A stretch of 64,000 nt of DNA from Pseudomonadota bacterium (GTDB lineage: Bacteria > Bdellovibrionota > UBA1018 > CAIMNF01). The notes below the pieces were generated by a model. The model worked only from the letters and a program-made list of their open reading frames with translations, searched no databases and was not told the DNA's origin. Positions 52,052 through 61,394 of this stretch are shown here, in pieces. A program made the translations under genes and the position numbers. The stretch covers positions 62,001 through 126,000 of the forward strand of contig JAIXWV010000030.1 of assembly GCA_027491115.1 (NCBI GenBank). Direction: 5' to 3'. Numbering within the stretch: position 1 is the stretch's first letter; each line of letters begins with the position of its first letter.

Positions 52052-52915
52052 TTAACCTTGTGTTTTTTGCGATTCGCTACCGGCGATGATCTCGAGGAGT
52101 TCCTTGGTGATCGCCGCCTGGCGCTGTTTGTTGTACTGGAGCGTGAGCTTCCGGATCATGTCTCCGGCGTTCTTCGTCGCATTTTCCATCGCGCTCATCC
52201 GTGCGCCGTGTTCGGAAGCCTGGGCTTCAAGAAGGGCCTTGAAGACCTGGATCACGAAATACTTGGAAGAGAGTGAATCGAACAGCTCCTGTTTCGAGGG
52301 CTCGAGGATCAGCAGATCCGACTTCGGATCCGCGGCGCTGTCTTGGAGCTTGAGTGGAAGAACCGTGTCGGTCTGGACCACCTGGCTGATCGCGTTCTTA
52401 AATTCGTTGTAGATGAAGATCACTTCGTCCACTTCTCCAGACTCGAACAGCGGCAGGATCTTCTTCGACAACTCACCCGCCTTACGGAAAGTGGTCTTCG
52501 CGCCGAACTCTTCGTAATGGGCGAGATCGATCTTTGAGCGGATTTTCACTCCTTCGAACGCCTTCTTGCCCACGAACACGCACTTGACAGCTCTGCCTTC
52601 CGCAGCCTTCTGCCCAAGGCAGTTCAAGGTCGCACGGATCACGGATCCGTTGTAACCTCCGCACAGTCCACGATCGGAACTGAACGCAACCACCAGTGAT
52701 ACCGGCTTGGCCGAGGTTCGCTCAGCGGGTCCCGCACCCTGGGCCGCAAGGACCCCCATCATCCGCGCGATCTCTTTCGCGTAGGGACGCTGACTGAGGA
52801 TCGCATCCGTGGCACGGCGGAGTTTCGCAGCCGAGACCATCTTCATGGCCTTGGTGGTCTGTTGGGTGTTCTTGGTCGACCCGATTCTGTTTTTCAGGTC
52901 CTTGATACTTGGCAT
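52052..52915 (-). CDS. atpG: ATP synthase gamma subunit
   Basis: Rotating shaft of F1, 287 aa. The N-terminal helix [33 protein letters not shown] and the C-terminal MSAMENATKNAGDMIRKLTLQYNKQRQAAITKELLEI (both abbreviated here) are the coiled coil in the hexamer. Start shares one base with the atpA stop (TAATG). Confidence 0.97.
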   Translation of the reverse strand: MPSIKDLKNRIGSTKNTQQTTKAMKMVSAAKLRRATDAILSQRPYAKEIARMMGVLAAQGAGPAERTSAKPVSLVVAFSSDRGLCGGYNGSVIRATLNCLGQKAAEGRAVKCVFVGKKAFEGVKIRSKIDLAHYEEFGAKTTFRKAGELSKKILPLFESGEVDEVIFIYNEFKNAISQVVQTDTVLPLKLQDSAADPKSDLLILEPSKQELFDSLSSKYFVIQVFKALLEAQASEHGARMSAMENATKNAGDMIRKLTLQYNKQRQAAITKELLEIIAGSESQKTQG

Positions 52916-54420
52916 TAGCTGAACACCTTCTCGAAGGCTTTCAGGGCATCCATGAGCTTCGCCTTGGTGGCGTCATCGATCGCCTTCTTGTTGAGGATGG
53001 TTTCGGCAATGTCTGCGTGATTCTTGGCAAGATAGTCTTTCAACTGAGTCTCATAAGCACCGAGACGGTTGGTCGGGATGTTGTCCAGGAATCCGTTCAC
53101 ACCGGCGAAAAGGATCAGAATCTGCTGATCCACCTGCTGGGGCTGATACTGGGGTTGCTTCAGGATCTCCACAAGGCGCTGACCACGCGCCAACTGGCGC
53201 TGGGTTGCCGGGTCGAGGTCCGAACCGAACTGGGCGAAAGCCGCCTTCTCGCGGTACTGGGCAAGGTCGATCCGCAGCGTTCCTGCGACCTGTTTCATCG
53301 CCTTGATCTGGGCCGCACCACCCACCCGCGAAACAGAGAGACCCACGTTCACGGCCGGACGGACACCGCTGTAGAACAGGTCACTCTCGAGGAAGATCTG
53401 CCCGTCGGTGATGGAAATCACGTTGGTCGGGATGTAACCCGACACGTCTCCGGCCTGGGTTTCAATGATCGGGAGAGCGGTCAAGCTTCCTGCTCCGAGC
53501 TTGTCGGAAAGCTTCGCTGCGCGCTCAAGCAAACGGGAGTGGAGGTAGAACACGTCGCCGGGATAGGCTTCGCGTCCCGGAGGACGGCGGAGCAGGAGCG
53601 ACAACTGACGGTAAGCCTGGGCTTGCTTGGTGAGGTCATCATATACGATGAGCGCGTGCATGCCGTTGTCACGGAAGTACTCGCCCATGGTGACGCCGGT
53701 GTAGGGAGCCAGGAACTGGAGTGGAGCCTGTTCGGACGCATTGGCTGCGACCACGATGGTGTAATCCATGGCGCCGGACTTCTTCAGGCGGTCCACAACC
53801 TGTGCAACCGTGGATTGCTTCTGGCCGATGGCGACGTAGATGCAGAACACGTCTTTGCCTTTTTGATTGATGATGGTGTCGATCGCGATGGCGGTCTTGC
53901 CGGTCTGACGGTCACCGATGATGAGCTCGCGCTGACCGCGTCCGATCGGGATCATCGCATCGATCGCCTTCAGGCCGGTTTGGAGCGGCTCATGAACCGA
54001 TTTCCGCTCGATGATGCCGGGAGCCTTCACTTCCACGCGGCTGAATTTGGAAGCCTTGATCTCTCCAAGACCGTCGATCGGCTGGCCCAGGGAGTTCACC
54101 ACGCGACCCAGGAGCTCTTTACCGACCGGGACCTGGACGATCTTGCCGGTCCGCTTCACAGTCGCGCCTTCTTTGATGAGGGTTTCGTCGCCGAGGATGG
54201 CAACGCCGACTGCCATTTCTTCGAGGTTGAGAACCATGCCGCTGACTCCGCTTCCGAAGTCGACCAGCTCTCCGGCCATCGCTTTTTCGAGACCGTAGAT
54301 CTTGGCAACACCGTCACCCACCGCGAGGACGGTACCAGTTTCAGACACATCGAGCTTGCTGTCGAGGTTGGCAAGCTGGCTTTTCAGGACTTCTGCGATC
54401 TCATTTGCTTTCAGGCTCAT
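52915..54420 (-). CDS. atpA: ATP synthase alpha subunit
   Basis: Non-catalytic nucleotide-binding F1 subunit, 501 aa. P-loop [11 protein letters not shown] (about 170-180) and the ARG-finger region with the [17 protein letters not shown] signature (about 364-380) are intact. AGGAGAACAAA is upstream of the ATG. The gap from atpH is 32 nt, the largest in the operon. Confidence 0.98.
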   Translation of the reverse strand: MSLKANEIAEVLKSQLANLDSKLDVSETGTVLAVGDGVAKIYGLEKAMAGELVDFGSGVSGMVLNLEEMAVGVAILGDETLIKEGATVKRTGKIVQVPVGKELLGRVVNSLGQPIDGLGEIKASKFSRVEVKAPGIIERKSVHEPLQTGLKAIDAMIPIGRGQRELIIGDRQTGKTAIAIDTIINQKGKDVFCIYVAIGQKQSTVAQVVDRLKKSGAMDYTIVVAANASEQAPLQFLAPYTGVTMGEYFRDNGMHALIVYDDLTKQAQAYRQLSLLLRRPPGREAYPGDVFYLHSRLLERAAKLSDKLGAGSLTALPIIETQAGDVSGYIPTNVISITDGQIFLESDLFYSGVRPAVNVGLSVSRVGGAAQIKAMKQVAGTLRIDLAQYREKAAFAQFGSDLDPATQRQLARGQRLVEILKQPQYQPQQVDQQILILFAGVNGFLDNIPTNRLGAYETQLKDYLAKNHADIAETILNKKAIDDATKAKLMDALKAFEKVFS

Positions 54421-54452
54421 TTTGTTCTCCTAAAGTTCAATTCAAAAAGTTT

Positions 54453-54986
54453 TCAATTCAGTTCGGACCACTTGTCCAACTTGCCCTTCACGGATCCGTC
54501 GTAAGTGATTCCGCCCACCGTCACGCGCATTCCCGCAATCAGGGCCGGATCGGTTTTTTGCTTCAGCTGGACCGGCTTGTTCAGCCTTTTTCCAAGCGCC
54601 TCCGCGATACCGGACAGGGCCTCAGGCTCGAGCGCCACGGCACTCACCACCTCGCCCATCACTCCACCGCGCTTCTCGATTTCGATCCACTCGACTTCAC
54701 GAATGATCTCTTCCAGAAGATTCAGGCGACCGCGACGCAAAAGGATCGTCAAGAAACGCTCCGAGGTCGAACCCAGATCGAACTTCGAGGTCAGCGCCTT
54801 CAGGGCCTTTTGGCGCTCCTCTTCTGTAATCGCGGGGTTCTCAAAAACCTTGTGAGCAACCTCTGACTGTCCGAACGAGGTGGAGAACGAAGAAAGCTCA
54901 CGAATCACTCGACCGAGATCGATTCCGGACTGGGGCGCGAGCGCCACATCCACCAGGACCTGCGCATAAAGCCTCACTGCTTTCAT
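54453..54986 (-). CDS. atpH: ATP synthase delta subunit
   Basis: 177 aa peripheral-stalk subunit that caps F1. YAQVLVDVAL at the N terminus, the FLTILLRRGRLNLLEEI segment and the C-terminal KTDPALIAGMRVTVGGITYDGSVKGKL region are characteristic of OSCP/delta. Start overlaps the atpF stop (54983-54986). Confidence 0.95.
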   Translation of the reverse strand: MKAVRLYAQVLVDVALAPQSGIDLGRVIRELSSFSTSFGQSEVAHKVFENPAITEEERQKALKALTSKFDLGSTSERFLTILLRRGRLNLLEEIIREVEWIEIEKRGGVMGEVVSAVALEPEALSGIAEALGKRLNKPVQLKQKTDPALIAGMRVTVGGITYDGSVKGKLDKWSELN

Positions 54987-55462
54987 CGTGCACCCCCACC
55001 GGAAATCTCATTCATGAACTGCTTTTGGAGTCGGGCCTGGATCTCCGGGCTCAATGACTTCTGGATCTTTTCCATCGCCCGCACCAAGACTGCGCGCTTG
55101 AAGTCAGAAAGGGTTTCCGCGGCCACTCCGGTTTCAAGAGCGACCCGGTTTTGTTCCGCCTCACGGCGGGTTTGCGAGATCACCCGAGCTGACGATTCTT
55201 GTACCGCCTGTGCCTGCTTGATCCGCTTTTCTTCCCACTCTTTACCGATCATGGCCTTTTGGTTTTCGAGTGTCGCCAGCTTGGCTTCAATTTCTTTTTT
55301 TCTTTCGGTTGCAGCAGCCGCCTGGGTCTTCGATTTGTTGAGCCCTTCGGAAATGTCGCGCTGCCTGTCCTTCATGAATTGAAAGAACGGGCTCTTGGTC
55401 TTGTATAGGATGAATCCCACAAGGCCGAAAAGATGAATGGCCGGCAAGATCAGTTTCAACAT
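54983..55462 (-). CDS. atpF: ATP synthase b subunit (second stalk protein)
   Basis: 159 aa: one N-terminal membrane helix (about 3-20) and a long charged coiled coil (about 30-150). It has the b-subunit pattern but a short membrane part. With the neighbouring b' it forms a heterodimeric stator, as in alphaproteobacteria, cyanobacteria and Bdellovibrio relatives. It lies 4 nt after the b' gene. Confidence 0.9.
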   Translation of the reverse strand: MLKLILPAIHLFGLVGFILYKTKSPFFQFMKDRQRDISEGLNKSKTQAAAATERKKEIEAKLATLENQKAMIGKEWEEKRIKQAQAVQESSARVISQTRREAEQNRVALETGVAAETLSDFKRAVLVRAMEKIQKSLSPEIQARLQKQFMNEISGGGAR

Positions 55463-55466
55463 GAAT

Positions 55467-55907
55467 TCAGTTCCCCGCTAATACCTTGTTCACAATTGAG
55501 TCAGAAAGAGTTTCCACTTGTGCTTTGAGCTCCGCCTCGACCTTGGTGCGCTCGGCCTGGAGGACCTTGCTCGCCTCGAGGTACTCTTTTTTCACCTGGT
55601 CTTTCACCTTGGAAATTTCGGTTTCTTGGAGTGCGCGAATTTCTGCCAGTTGCGTCTCGTATTGCTTGGACGCCTCGGAGCGCGCGTGGGCCAAAGCTTT
55701 TTCGTATTCAGCAAGCTTGCTTTCGACCGACTTCAACAGCTCTGCGGAACCCTGAAGATCGTCCGTGAGTTTTTGTTGGCGCTTTTCAATCAAGCGCTGG
55801 AAGGGCTTCAGGTAAAGCTCGGAGAGGACGAAGAAAAATACTCCGAACAGAATGAACTGAATGAAGAAGGTTTGATTGATCTCCAGTTGCTCGAGAATCT
55901 GGCTCAT
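55467..55907 (-). CDS. atpF': ATP synthase b' subunit
   Basis: 146 aa. INQTFFIQFILFGVFFFVLSELYLKPFQRLIEKRQQKL (in part; residues 9-47) is the canonical b/b' opening, with one membrane helix, then a Glu/Lys/Ala-rich coiled coil. It begins the operon. atpB (a) and atpE (c), the membrane ring and its partner, are absent here and must lie elsewhere. Confidence 0.92.
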   Translation of the reverse strand: MSQILEQLEINQTFFIQFILFGVFFFVLSELYLKPFQRLIEKRQQKLTDDLQGSAELLKSVESKLAEYEKALAHARSEASKQYETQLAEIRALQETEISKVKDQVKKEYLEASKVLQAERTKVEAELKAQVETLSDSIVNKVLAGN

Positions 55908-55968
55908 GTCTATCCGCCCTTTTTGATTGAGCTTTTTGAATTGCGCGTCGGTTTTTGGGTTGACCCAT

Positions 55969-55998
55969 GTGCTAACACGCAGCCAGAAATCCGGTCAA
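55969..55998 (-). promoter_or_regulatory. candidate promoter of the atp operon
   Basis: Minus strand: -35 TTGACC (55993-55998), 18 bp, extended -10 TGTTAGCAC (hexamer TAGCAC at 55969-55974). Predicted start about 55 nt before atpF'. The -10 match is only 3/6 plus TG. Confidence 0.35.
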
Positions 55999-56003
55999 GG
56001 GAG

Positions 56004-56372
56004 TTATAGCATTTTGTTAGTGCCTTCGAAGATGACACCTTCTTCGACCTTCAGGCTGGGAGTGCTCATCTCCCCTTTGAACACTGCGGGCTTCCGGATC
56101 TCGACGCGGTGCTTGGCTTGGATGATGGCTTCTACTTTGCCGAAGATGATGACGACCCCGGCAGAAATCTCGCCCGTGACACGGCCCGTTTCACCAACCA
56201 CCAACATGTCCGGAGTGCTGATTTTTCCGTGCACCACGCCATTCACATGGAAGCAGCCGCTGTAGGCGAGGTTGCCCCTGAACTCGACGGCTGATTCCAA
56301 TACTCCAGTGATCTGGGTGGAGACGACCTCGGGCGATGGAAAGCTGTCCAGACGGTAGTTCATCTCACTCAC
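56004..56372 (-). CDS. bactofilin
   Basis: 122 aa DUF583 protein that polymerises into cytoskeletal filaments. The beta-helix core runs about residues 20-110, with TQITGVLESAVEFRGNLAYSGCFHVNGVVHGKI and VVGETGRVTGEISAGVVIIFGKVEA (abbreviated). Polar tails are short. The start overlaps parB by 8 nt. Bactofilin beside parAB is known in Myxococcus and others, where it can position the ParABS system. Confidence 0.93.
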   Translation of the reverse strand: MSEMNYRLDSFPSPEVVSTQITGVLESAVEFRGNLAYSGCFHVNGVVHGKISTPDMLVVGETGRVTGEISAGVVIIFGKVEAIIQAKHRVEIRKPAVFKGEMSTPSLKVEEGVIFEGTNKML

Positions 56373-57333
56373 CCATCAATTGGCCGAAGATCCGCGCCAG
56401 CTCGTCTTTTGAAGAGTAGCGAATCACCACTTGGCCGGATTTCTTCGTGCCTTTGATCTCGACTTTCGACATGTAGCGGCGCGTGAGATCCTGGGTTAAC
56501 TTCATCAGTTCGGGGTCGATCTTGGAGGGGGTCGTGACCGGTCCCGGGGTAGTTGCCGGCTTGGTGCTTTGCGCTTTCTTTTCCTGGGCCACCTTTTCAG
56601 CCTGGCGGACACTCATGCCCGTTTCGAGAATCTCTCGGGCGAGACGATCCCGCTCCGACGCGTCCTCCACAGACAAAAGCGCCTTCGCGTGCCCCCTGGA
56701 GAGGTTCCCTTTTTTGAGCTCCACGAGAATGGTGTCGGACAACTTCAGGACACGAAGGGCGTTTGCAATGGTGGCCCGGTCCTTACCCATCCTTTTGGCC
56801 AGCTCTTCTTGGGAAAGCTGGAACTCTTGCATCAGCTGGAAGTAGGCAAGGCCCTCGTCCACACAGTTCAGATCTTCGCGTTGGATGTTTTCGACAATGG
56901 CCAACTCCAAAGACTCACGGTCAGTGCTCTTTCGAATCACCACCGGCACCATCTTCAGACCGGCGAGCTTGCTGGCTCGCAGACGCCGCTCGCCCGCGAT
57001 GAGTTCATAGCCCTCACCGGTTTTGCGAACCACCAGGGGTTGAATCAGTCCGTTCTCACGAATCGACTGGGCCAATTCTTCAAGTGCCCCTTGATCAAAA
57101 TCCCGACGGGGCTGGAATTCGTTTGCCCGGATCTCGTTGATGTCCAACACTGCAATCCCGGGGTGACGATCCCGGTTCATTCCGGGCTGCTCACCCGGCG
57201 CGACCATGGGGCGACCGAGGGCTGAGGTGTTGAGCTGTGCTGCGGAAGACTCCTGCGGTGTCTGGGGCGCCTGGGGCAACAGTGATGCAAGACCTTTTCC
57301 CAATACGGATTTGTTCGGCTGAAGTGTGCTCAT
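56365..57333 (-). CDS. parB: chromosome-partitioning protein ParB
   Basis: 322 aa CTPase clamp that loads at parS and spreads. The N-terminal region includes the ParA-binding GKGLASLLP (12-20), the CTP site with GERRLRAS (114-121), the HTH with LSQEELAKRMGKDRATIANALRVL, and the C-terminal dimer domain. It starts 3 nt after parA. A perfect parS is 1.2 kb away in rsmG. Confidence 0.97.
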   Translation of the reverse strand: MSTLQPNKSVLGKGLASLLPQAPQTPQESSAAQLNTSALGRPMVAPGEQPGMNRDRHPGIAVLDINEIRANEFQPRRDFDQGALEELAQSIRENGLIQPLVVRKTGEGYELIAGERRLRASKLAGLKMVPVVIRKSTDRESLELAIVENIQREDLNCVDEGLAYFQLMQEFQLSQEELAKRMGKDRATIANALRVLKLSDTILVELKKGNLSRGHAKALLSVEDASERDRLAREILETGMSVRQAEKVAQEKKAQSTKPATTPGPVTTPSKIDPELMKLTQDLTRRYMSKVEIKGTKKSGQVVIRYSSKDELARIFGQLMGE

Positions 57334-57336
57334 GGA

Positions 57337-58164
57337 TTATCCTCCGATTTCAGGTGAACGGCCCGGTGCGGGGGCCTGCTGTTGCTGTCTGGCTCTCTTC
57401 GTGTTCTCCAGAAGCTCGCGGGCGAGATCCAGATACGCGACACATCCCTTGGAGTTGACGTCATAAAGGACGATCGGCTTACCGAACGACGTGCACTCAC
57501 TGAGTTTGATATTTCGTGGAATGACCGTTTTGAAAACCCTGTCGCCGAAGTGCTGGCGGACCTCGTTCTCAATTTCATGGCTCAACTTCAACTGGCCGTT
57601 GAACATGGTGAGTGCAATTCCTTCGATGGCCAAAGAAGGATTCACGCTCTGCTTGATGAGATCGATGGTGGTCATCAATTGTCCGAGCCCCTCAAGCGCG
57701 AAGTATTCCGCCTGCAAAGGGACAATGACCGAATCCGCTGCCGTGAGCGCATTGACCGTGAGGAGTCCGAGAGTAGGGGGACAGTCAATGAAGATGTAGT
57801 CGTAGCGGTGCTTGATCTCCGAAAGTGCCGCGCGCAACTTCCCCTCTCGAGCAAATGCGCCGACGAGCTCAATCTCCGCACCGGCGAGATGCGGGTTGGC
57901 CGGAGCGAGCGACAAGTGATCAATTCCTGTTTCGACGATCACTTGAGACAGGGTCACTTCGCCCAAGAGCGCATGATAGATGGTGGCCTGGTCTCCGCCC
58001 AATGACGGAGCCAACCCCACAGCAGAAGATGCGTTCCCCTGGGGATCGAAGTCGACCAGAAGGACCTTTTGATCCGCCAGCGATAGCGAGGCGGCCAGAT
58101 TGACCGTGGTGGTGGTCTTTCCCACTCCGCCCTTTTGGTTCACGATTGCGATGATTTTTCCCAT
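57337..58164 (-). CDS. parA: chromosome-partitioning ATPase ParA (Soj)
   Basis: 275 aa. The deviant Walker A KGGVGKTTT (11-19) with its signature lysine, Walker B FIDCPPTLGLL and the LVPLQAEYFALEGL region match chromosomal ParA/Soj without the extra N-terminal HTH of plasmid types. Start ATG 58164 has GGAGG 9 nt upstream; ATG 58173 is too close. Its upstream gap holds a terminator and an AT-rich stretch. Confidence 0.97.
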   Translation of the reverse strand: MGKIIAIVNQKGGVGKTTTTVNLAASLSLADQKVLLVDFDPQGNASSAVGLAPSLGGDQATIYHALLGEVTLSQVIVETGIDHLSLAPANPHLAGAEIELVGAFAREGKLRAALSEIKHRYDYIFIDCPPTLGLLTVNALTAADSVIVPLQAEYFALEGLGQLMTTIDLIKQSVNPSLAIEGIALTMFNGQLKLSHEIENEVRQHFGDRVFKTVIPRNIKLSECTSFGKPIVLYDVNSKGCVAYLDLARELLENTKRARQQQQAPAPGRSPEIGG

Positions 58165-58220
58165 GAAACCCATCCTCCAGCGTTACTGACTTCCGGCCGG
58201 ATTAATACCTCAAGTCATGA

Positions 58221-58267
58221 AAATAAAAAAGGGGGAATCGCAGCCAGGCGCGTTATTTCCCCCTTTT
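58221..58267 (-). terminator. terminator between rsmG and parA
   Basis: Minus strand: AAAAGGGGGAA, 19-nt loop, TTCCCCCTTTT (58227-58237 with 58257-58267), followed by more T. It separates the mnmG-rsmG transcript from parA. The remaining gap (58268-58381) is AT-rich with short repeats of CTGATTA/TAATCAG type but no clear DnaA boxes. Confidence 0.7.
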
Positions 58268-58381
58268 CAGATTGTTCAATCGCTGTGTGTGTGGTTGCGG
58301 CGGAGAACAAATCTGCAGTCCTAAATCTGTTGTTGGAGACAGATTATCCTGATTAGTCTGAATATCAACTAAAAAGATTAA

Positions 58382-59029
58382 TCATCCTGATTTTCTTTTC
58401 AGGCTAATCAGAAGCCTCTTTTTGTCTTCAAAGGAATATTCATGGGAGTGAATAACCGTCAATTTTTTGCCGTATCGGGTGGTTTGGGCCTCTTTCCATT
58501 CCTGCTCCCATCCTTTGCTCTTGAAGAGAACGAGGTTGTTCCACGTGGAACAATTCCAAATCCAAGCAGCAATCCGCTGGACGGGACCCACGGCGCGCGC
58601 AATCACTGTATCCGGCTTGACGAGATCAATCACCTCTTCAGTGCGCTTACCCAAAACAGCAACCCGCCGCAGACCCAACTCCTGGGCGGCTCGACCCAGA
58701 TACTCTGACTTGGATTTCTCACTCTCAGTCAAAAACCAAACCCTGTCGGAATCGGCACACAGAGCGGCAGCCAACAAACCGGGAACTCCTGAGCCGGAGC
58801 CGACGTCAAGAATCCGCCTTCCCAGGGTGGGCGAACCCAGCAGCTCAACGGCGTCACGCAAATGACCGTCCACAAACTCCTTGGCCCCTAAAATTCGGGT
58901 CAGATTCTGAGACTCATTCTCACGATGGAGAATATGGGCGAACGCTGCGGCCATCCCAGCCTGATCATCGTCGAGTGGAAGATCGCTGGAATGAATTTCG
59001 CGCAAAAAATCAGCCTGAGAAGGAATCAT
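58382..59029 (-). CDS. rsmG: 16S rRNA m7G527 methyltransferase RsmG (GidB)
   Basis: Methylates G527 of 16S rRNA. The SAM site DVGSGSGVPGL (about residues 80-90), ENESQNLTRI upstream and ARAVGPVQRIAAW (about 150-162) match. Start ATG 59029 has AAAGG 6 nt upstream and overlaps mnmG by 20 nt; GTG 59047 is an alternative. 215 aa. A parS palindrome is embedded in the codons for CSTWNN. Confidence 0.95.
   Translation of the reverse strand: MIPSQADFLREIHSSDLPLDDDQAGMAAAFAHILHRENESQNLTRILGAKEFVDGHLRDAVELLGSPTLGRRILDVGSGSGVPGLLAAALCADSDRVWFLTESEKSKSEYLGRAAQELGLRRVAVLGKRTEEVIDLVKPDTVIARAVGPVQRIAAWIWNCSTWNNLVLFKSKGWEQEWKEAQTTRYGKKLTVIHSHEYSFEDKKRLLISLKRKSG
58536..58553. other. parS centromere site
   Basis: TTGTTCCACGTGGAACAA is an 18-bp perfect palindrome containing the parS form TGTTCCACGTGGAACA. 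It lies inside rsmG, about 370 bp from the parA start, and is the expected loading site for the adjacent ParB. Confidence 0.93.
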
Positions 59030-60920
59030 GGGGTGCCTTTCCCCCACTGATCGGTCCCCGCCGACGGTTCTTAAGGTAAATCATCAAATTTGCGACGGCG
59101 GCCGGGGTGACGCCCTGGATCCGGGAAGCCTGCCCGATATTCTCCGGCCTGACTTCCTTCAAACGCCCCTTGATCTCATTGGAAAGCCCAGCAACCACTT
59201 CATAATCCAGATTCCCGGGGATCGACATCCCTTCGGCACTCCGAACACCCTCGAGCAACTTCATGTCATTCTCGATGTACCCACGATAACGAACTTGGAT
59301 CTCCACCTGCTCCTGGATATCTGGATCAGCCTGGATGTTTGAATACCCGAGACTATTCAACTCAGCAAAACCGACCTCCGGTCTCCGGAGCAAAGCTTCA
59401 GCACTGATCCGGTCCTTGATCAGTGATAGACCGAGACTCTCAAAGCGTTCCAGCGTCGACGGGTTGGGATAAAAAAAGAAGCCCTGTAAATCGGTCATCA
59501 AGGAGTCGACCCCGGACTTCTTCTGCTCAAACCGCCGAGACGCCTCCTCTGACAAAAGCCCGATCGAAATTCCTTTCGGACTGAGACGCAAGTCGGCATT
59601 ATCCTCGCGCTGCAGCAATCGGTACTCGGCCCTCGATGTGAACATCCGGTAAGGCTCATCAGAACCCTTTAAAATCAAATCATCGACCATCACCCCGATG
59701 TACCCGTCCAAACGGCTAATAACAAAGGGGTCTCGACCCATAGCGGCATGGGCGGCGTTGATCCCTGCCACCAAGCCCTGTCCGGCAGCCTCCTCATATC
59801 CAGAGGTGCCGTTGACCTGACCTGCGAAAAACAGCCCTGGAACATCCTTACACTCCAACGTCGCCTTCAGCTGCCTGGCATCCAACGCGTCGTACTCCAC
59901 GGCATAGGCATAGCGGATGAACTTCGCCTTCTCTAGCCCGGGAATGGTGGAAACAAACTCTTCTTGCACTTCGACCGGCAAAGAGGTCGAAATCCCGTTC
60001 ACATAAATCTCATCTACATCGAGCCCCTCGGGCTCCAAAAACAATTGATGCCGGTCCTTGTCGCGAAAGCGACTGATCTTATCCTCGATCGAGGGGCAGT
60101 ACCGGGGACCGATCCCCGTGATGGCACCACTGTACATTGCACTTTTTCCGAGGTTCTTCTCGATGATCTCGTGGGTACGTGCATTGGTGTAAGTCAAATA
60201 GCATGGGACCTGGGGAAGGAAAGGATAGGGATCGGGCCGATGAAAAAACGAGAACGGAATCAGACGCTCATCACCGGGTTGGGGAATCGTCTGGGACCAA
60301 TCAATGGAGTCCTTGTGAAGCCGTGGCGGAGTCCCCGTTTTCAACCTTCGCAATCGCAAACCGAGCCCGAGCAGATCCGCGCTCAAGCTATTGGCCGACT
60401 TGTCTCCGAGCCTGCCGCCCTCTTCCTGAACCGTTCCACGGTGCATGATCGCCCGGAGAAAAGTTCCGGAGGTGATGACCACACTGGTTGCACGAACCTC
60501 GTCCGTTCCAATCCGGACTCCGACCACCTTGCCCGATTCCACGATCAGGCCCGTGACCTCACCCTCGAGCAAATCGAGCCCGGGAACACCACCCAAAAGC
60601 TCTTGCATGAACCGCGCATAACGGTTCTTGTCGCATTGGGCCCGCGACGAACGGACAGCGGGACCCTTGCTCGAGTTCAGGCGTCGAAACTGAATCGTGG
60701 CCAAATCGGTGATCCGACCCATGACCCCTCCGAGCGCATCCACTTCCTTCACCAGCTGGCCCTTGGCCAATCCACCGATCGCGGGATTACATGACATCGC
60801 CCCGATCTTCGTGCGATCGAGCGTGAGCATGGCGGAGCGGGCTCCGAGCCTCGCAGCAGCATGAGCGGCCTCGCAACCGGCGTGACCGCCTCCAATGACC
60901 AAAACATCGTAGTGACGCAT
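59010..60920 (-). CDS. mnmG: tRNA uridine-5-carboxymethylaminomethyl modification enzyme MnmG (GidA)
   Basis: FAD protein that with MnmE modifies wobble U34 of tRNA. The FAD motif VLVIGGGHAGCEAA (6-19), the CNPAIGG segment (about 45-51) and TGYEEAAGQGLVAG near residue 370 match. 636 aa is standard. The C-terminal helical domain ends with the ALMIYLKNRR-like VANLMIYLKNRR. It overlaps rsmG and starts 13 nt after the B12-binding mutase subunit. mnmE is not in the window. Confidence 0.97.
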   Translation of the reverse strand: MRHYDVLVIGGGHAGCEAAHAAARLGARSAMLTLDRTKIGAMSCNPAIGGLAKGQLVKEVDALGGVMGRITDLATIQFRRLNSSKGPAVRSSRAQCDKNRYARFMQELLGGVPGLDLLEGEVTGLIVESGKVVGVRIGTDEVRATSVVITSGTFLRAIMHRGTVQEEGGRLGDKSANSLSADLLGLGLRLRRLKTGTPPRLHKDSIDWSQTIPQPGDERLIPFSFFHRPDPYPFLPQVPCYLTYTNARTHEIIEKNLGKSAMYSGAITGIGPRYCPSIEDKISRFRDKDRHQLFLEPEGLDVDEIYVNGISTSLPVEVQEEFVSTIPGLEKAKFIRYAYAVEYDALDARQLKATLECKDVPGLFFAGQVNGTSGYEEAAGQGLVAGINAAHAAMGRDPFVISRLDGYIGVMVDDLILKGSDEPYRMFTSRAEYRLLQREDNADLRLSPKGISIGLLSEEASRRFEQKKSGVDSLMTDLQGFFFYPNPSTLERFESLGLSLIKDRISAEALLRRPEVGFAELNSLGYSNIQADPDIQEQVEIQVRYRGYIENDMKLLEGVRSAEGMSIPGNLDYEVVAGLSNEIKGRLKEVRPENIGQASRIQGVTPAAVANLMIYLKNRRRGPISGGKAPHDSFSG

Positions 60921-60933
60921 CAGGCGGCGGAAT

Positions 60934-61350
60934 TTAGCGCGCCGGAGCGTTTTTGTCGATATAATTGATGATTTCTTCGAGCGAAGTCCCGGGAGTGAAC
61001 ACCACCTGGCAACCGGCCTTCTTCAATCCGTCGAAATCTTCTTCCGGAATGATTCCGCCCACCATGAACAGAACATCATTCAAACCGGCCGACTTCACAC
61101 CCTGAATCACCTCGGGAACCAAGGCGTTGTGCGCACCGGACAAAACGCTGATGCCCACCACATGAACATCTTCCTGGATCGCCGCTTGGACAATCATTTC
61201 AGGGGTTTGATGGAGACCGGTATACACCACCTCGAATCCGGCATCGCGCAGCGCCCGAGCGATCACCTTTGCGCCTCGATCGTGTCCATCGAGCCCGGGC
61301 TTGGCAATCAACACGCGGACCCGGTTACGCTCTGGATTTCCTTGAATCAT
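60934..61350 (-). CDS. icmB: coenzyme-B12-binding small subunit of acyl-CoA mutase (IcmB-like)
   Basis: 138 aa cobalamin-binding domain with DxHxxG at Asp21-His23-Gly26 (AKPGLDGHDRGAK), SVLSGAHN and the GGIIP loop. TGLHQTPEMIVQAA matches the stand-alone small subunits of isobutyryl-CoA or methylmalonyl-CoA mutase. ATG 61350 has GAGG 9 nt upstream; a TTG at 61365 extends it. It is 44 nt after the large-subunit gene. Confidence 0.88.
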   Translation of the reverse strand: MIQGNPERNRVRVLIAKPGLDGHDRGAKVIARALRDAGFEVVYTGLHQTPEMIVQAAIQEDVHVVGISVLSGAHNALVPEVIQGVKSAGLNDVLFMVGGIIPEEDFDGLKKAGCQVVFTPGTSLEEIINYIDKNAPAR

Positions 61351-61394
61351 GACATCAATCCTCAATTAAAAAAGTTTAAGTATTTGTATTGTTT

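Noticed and set aside
58268-58381. Possible replication origin in the AT-rich gap between parA and rsmG
   Set aside because: Repeats such as CTGATTA and TAATCAG are present, but I see no cluster of TTATCCACA-type DnaA boxes and no dnaA/dnaN nearby; only general proximity to an origin is supported.
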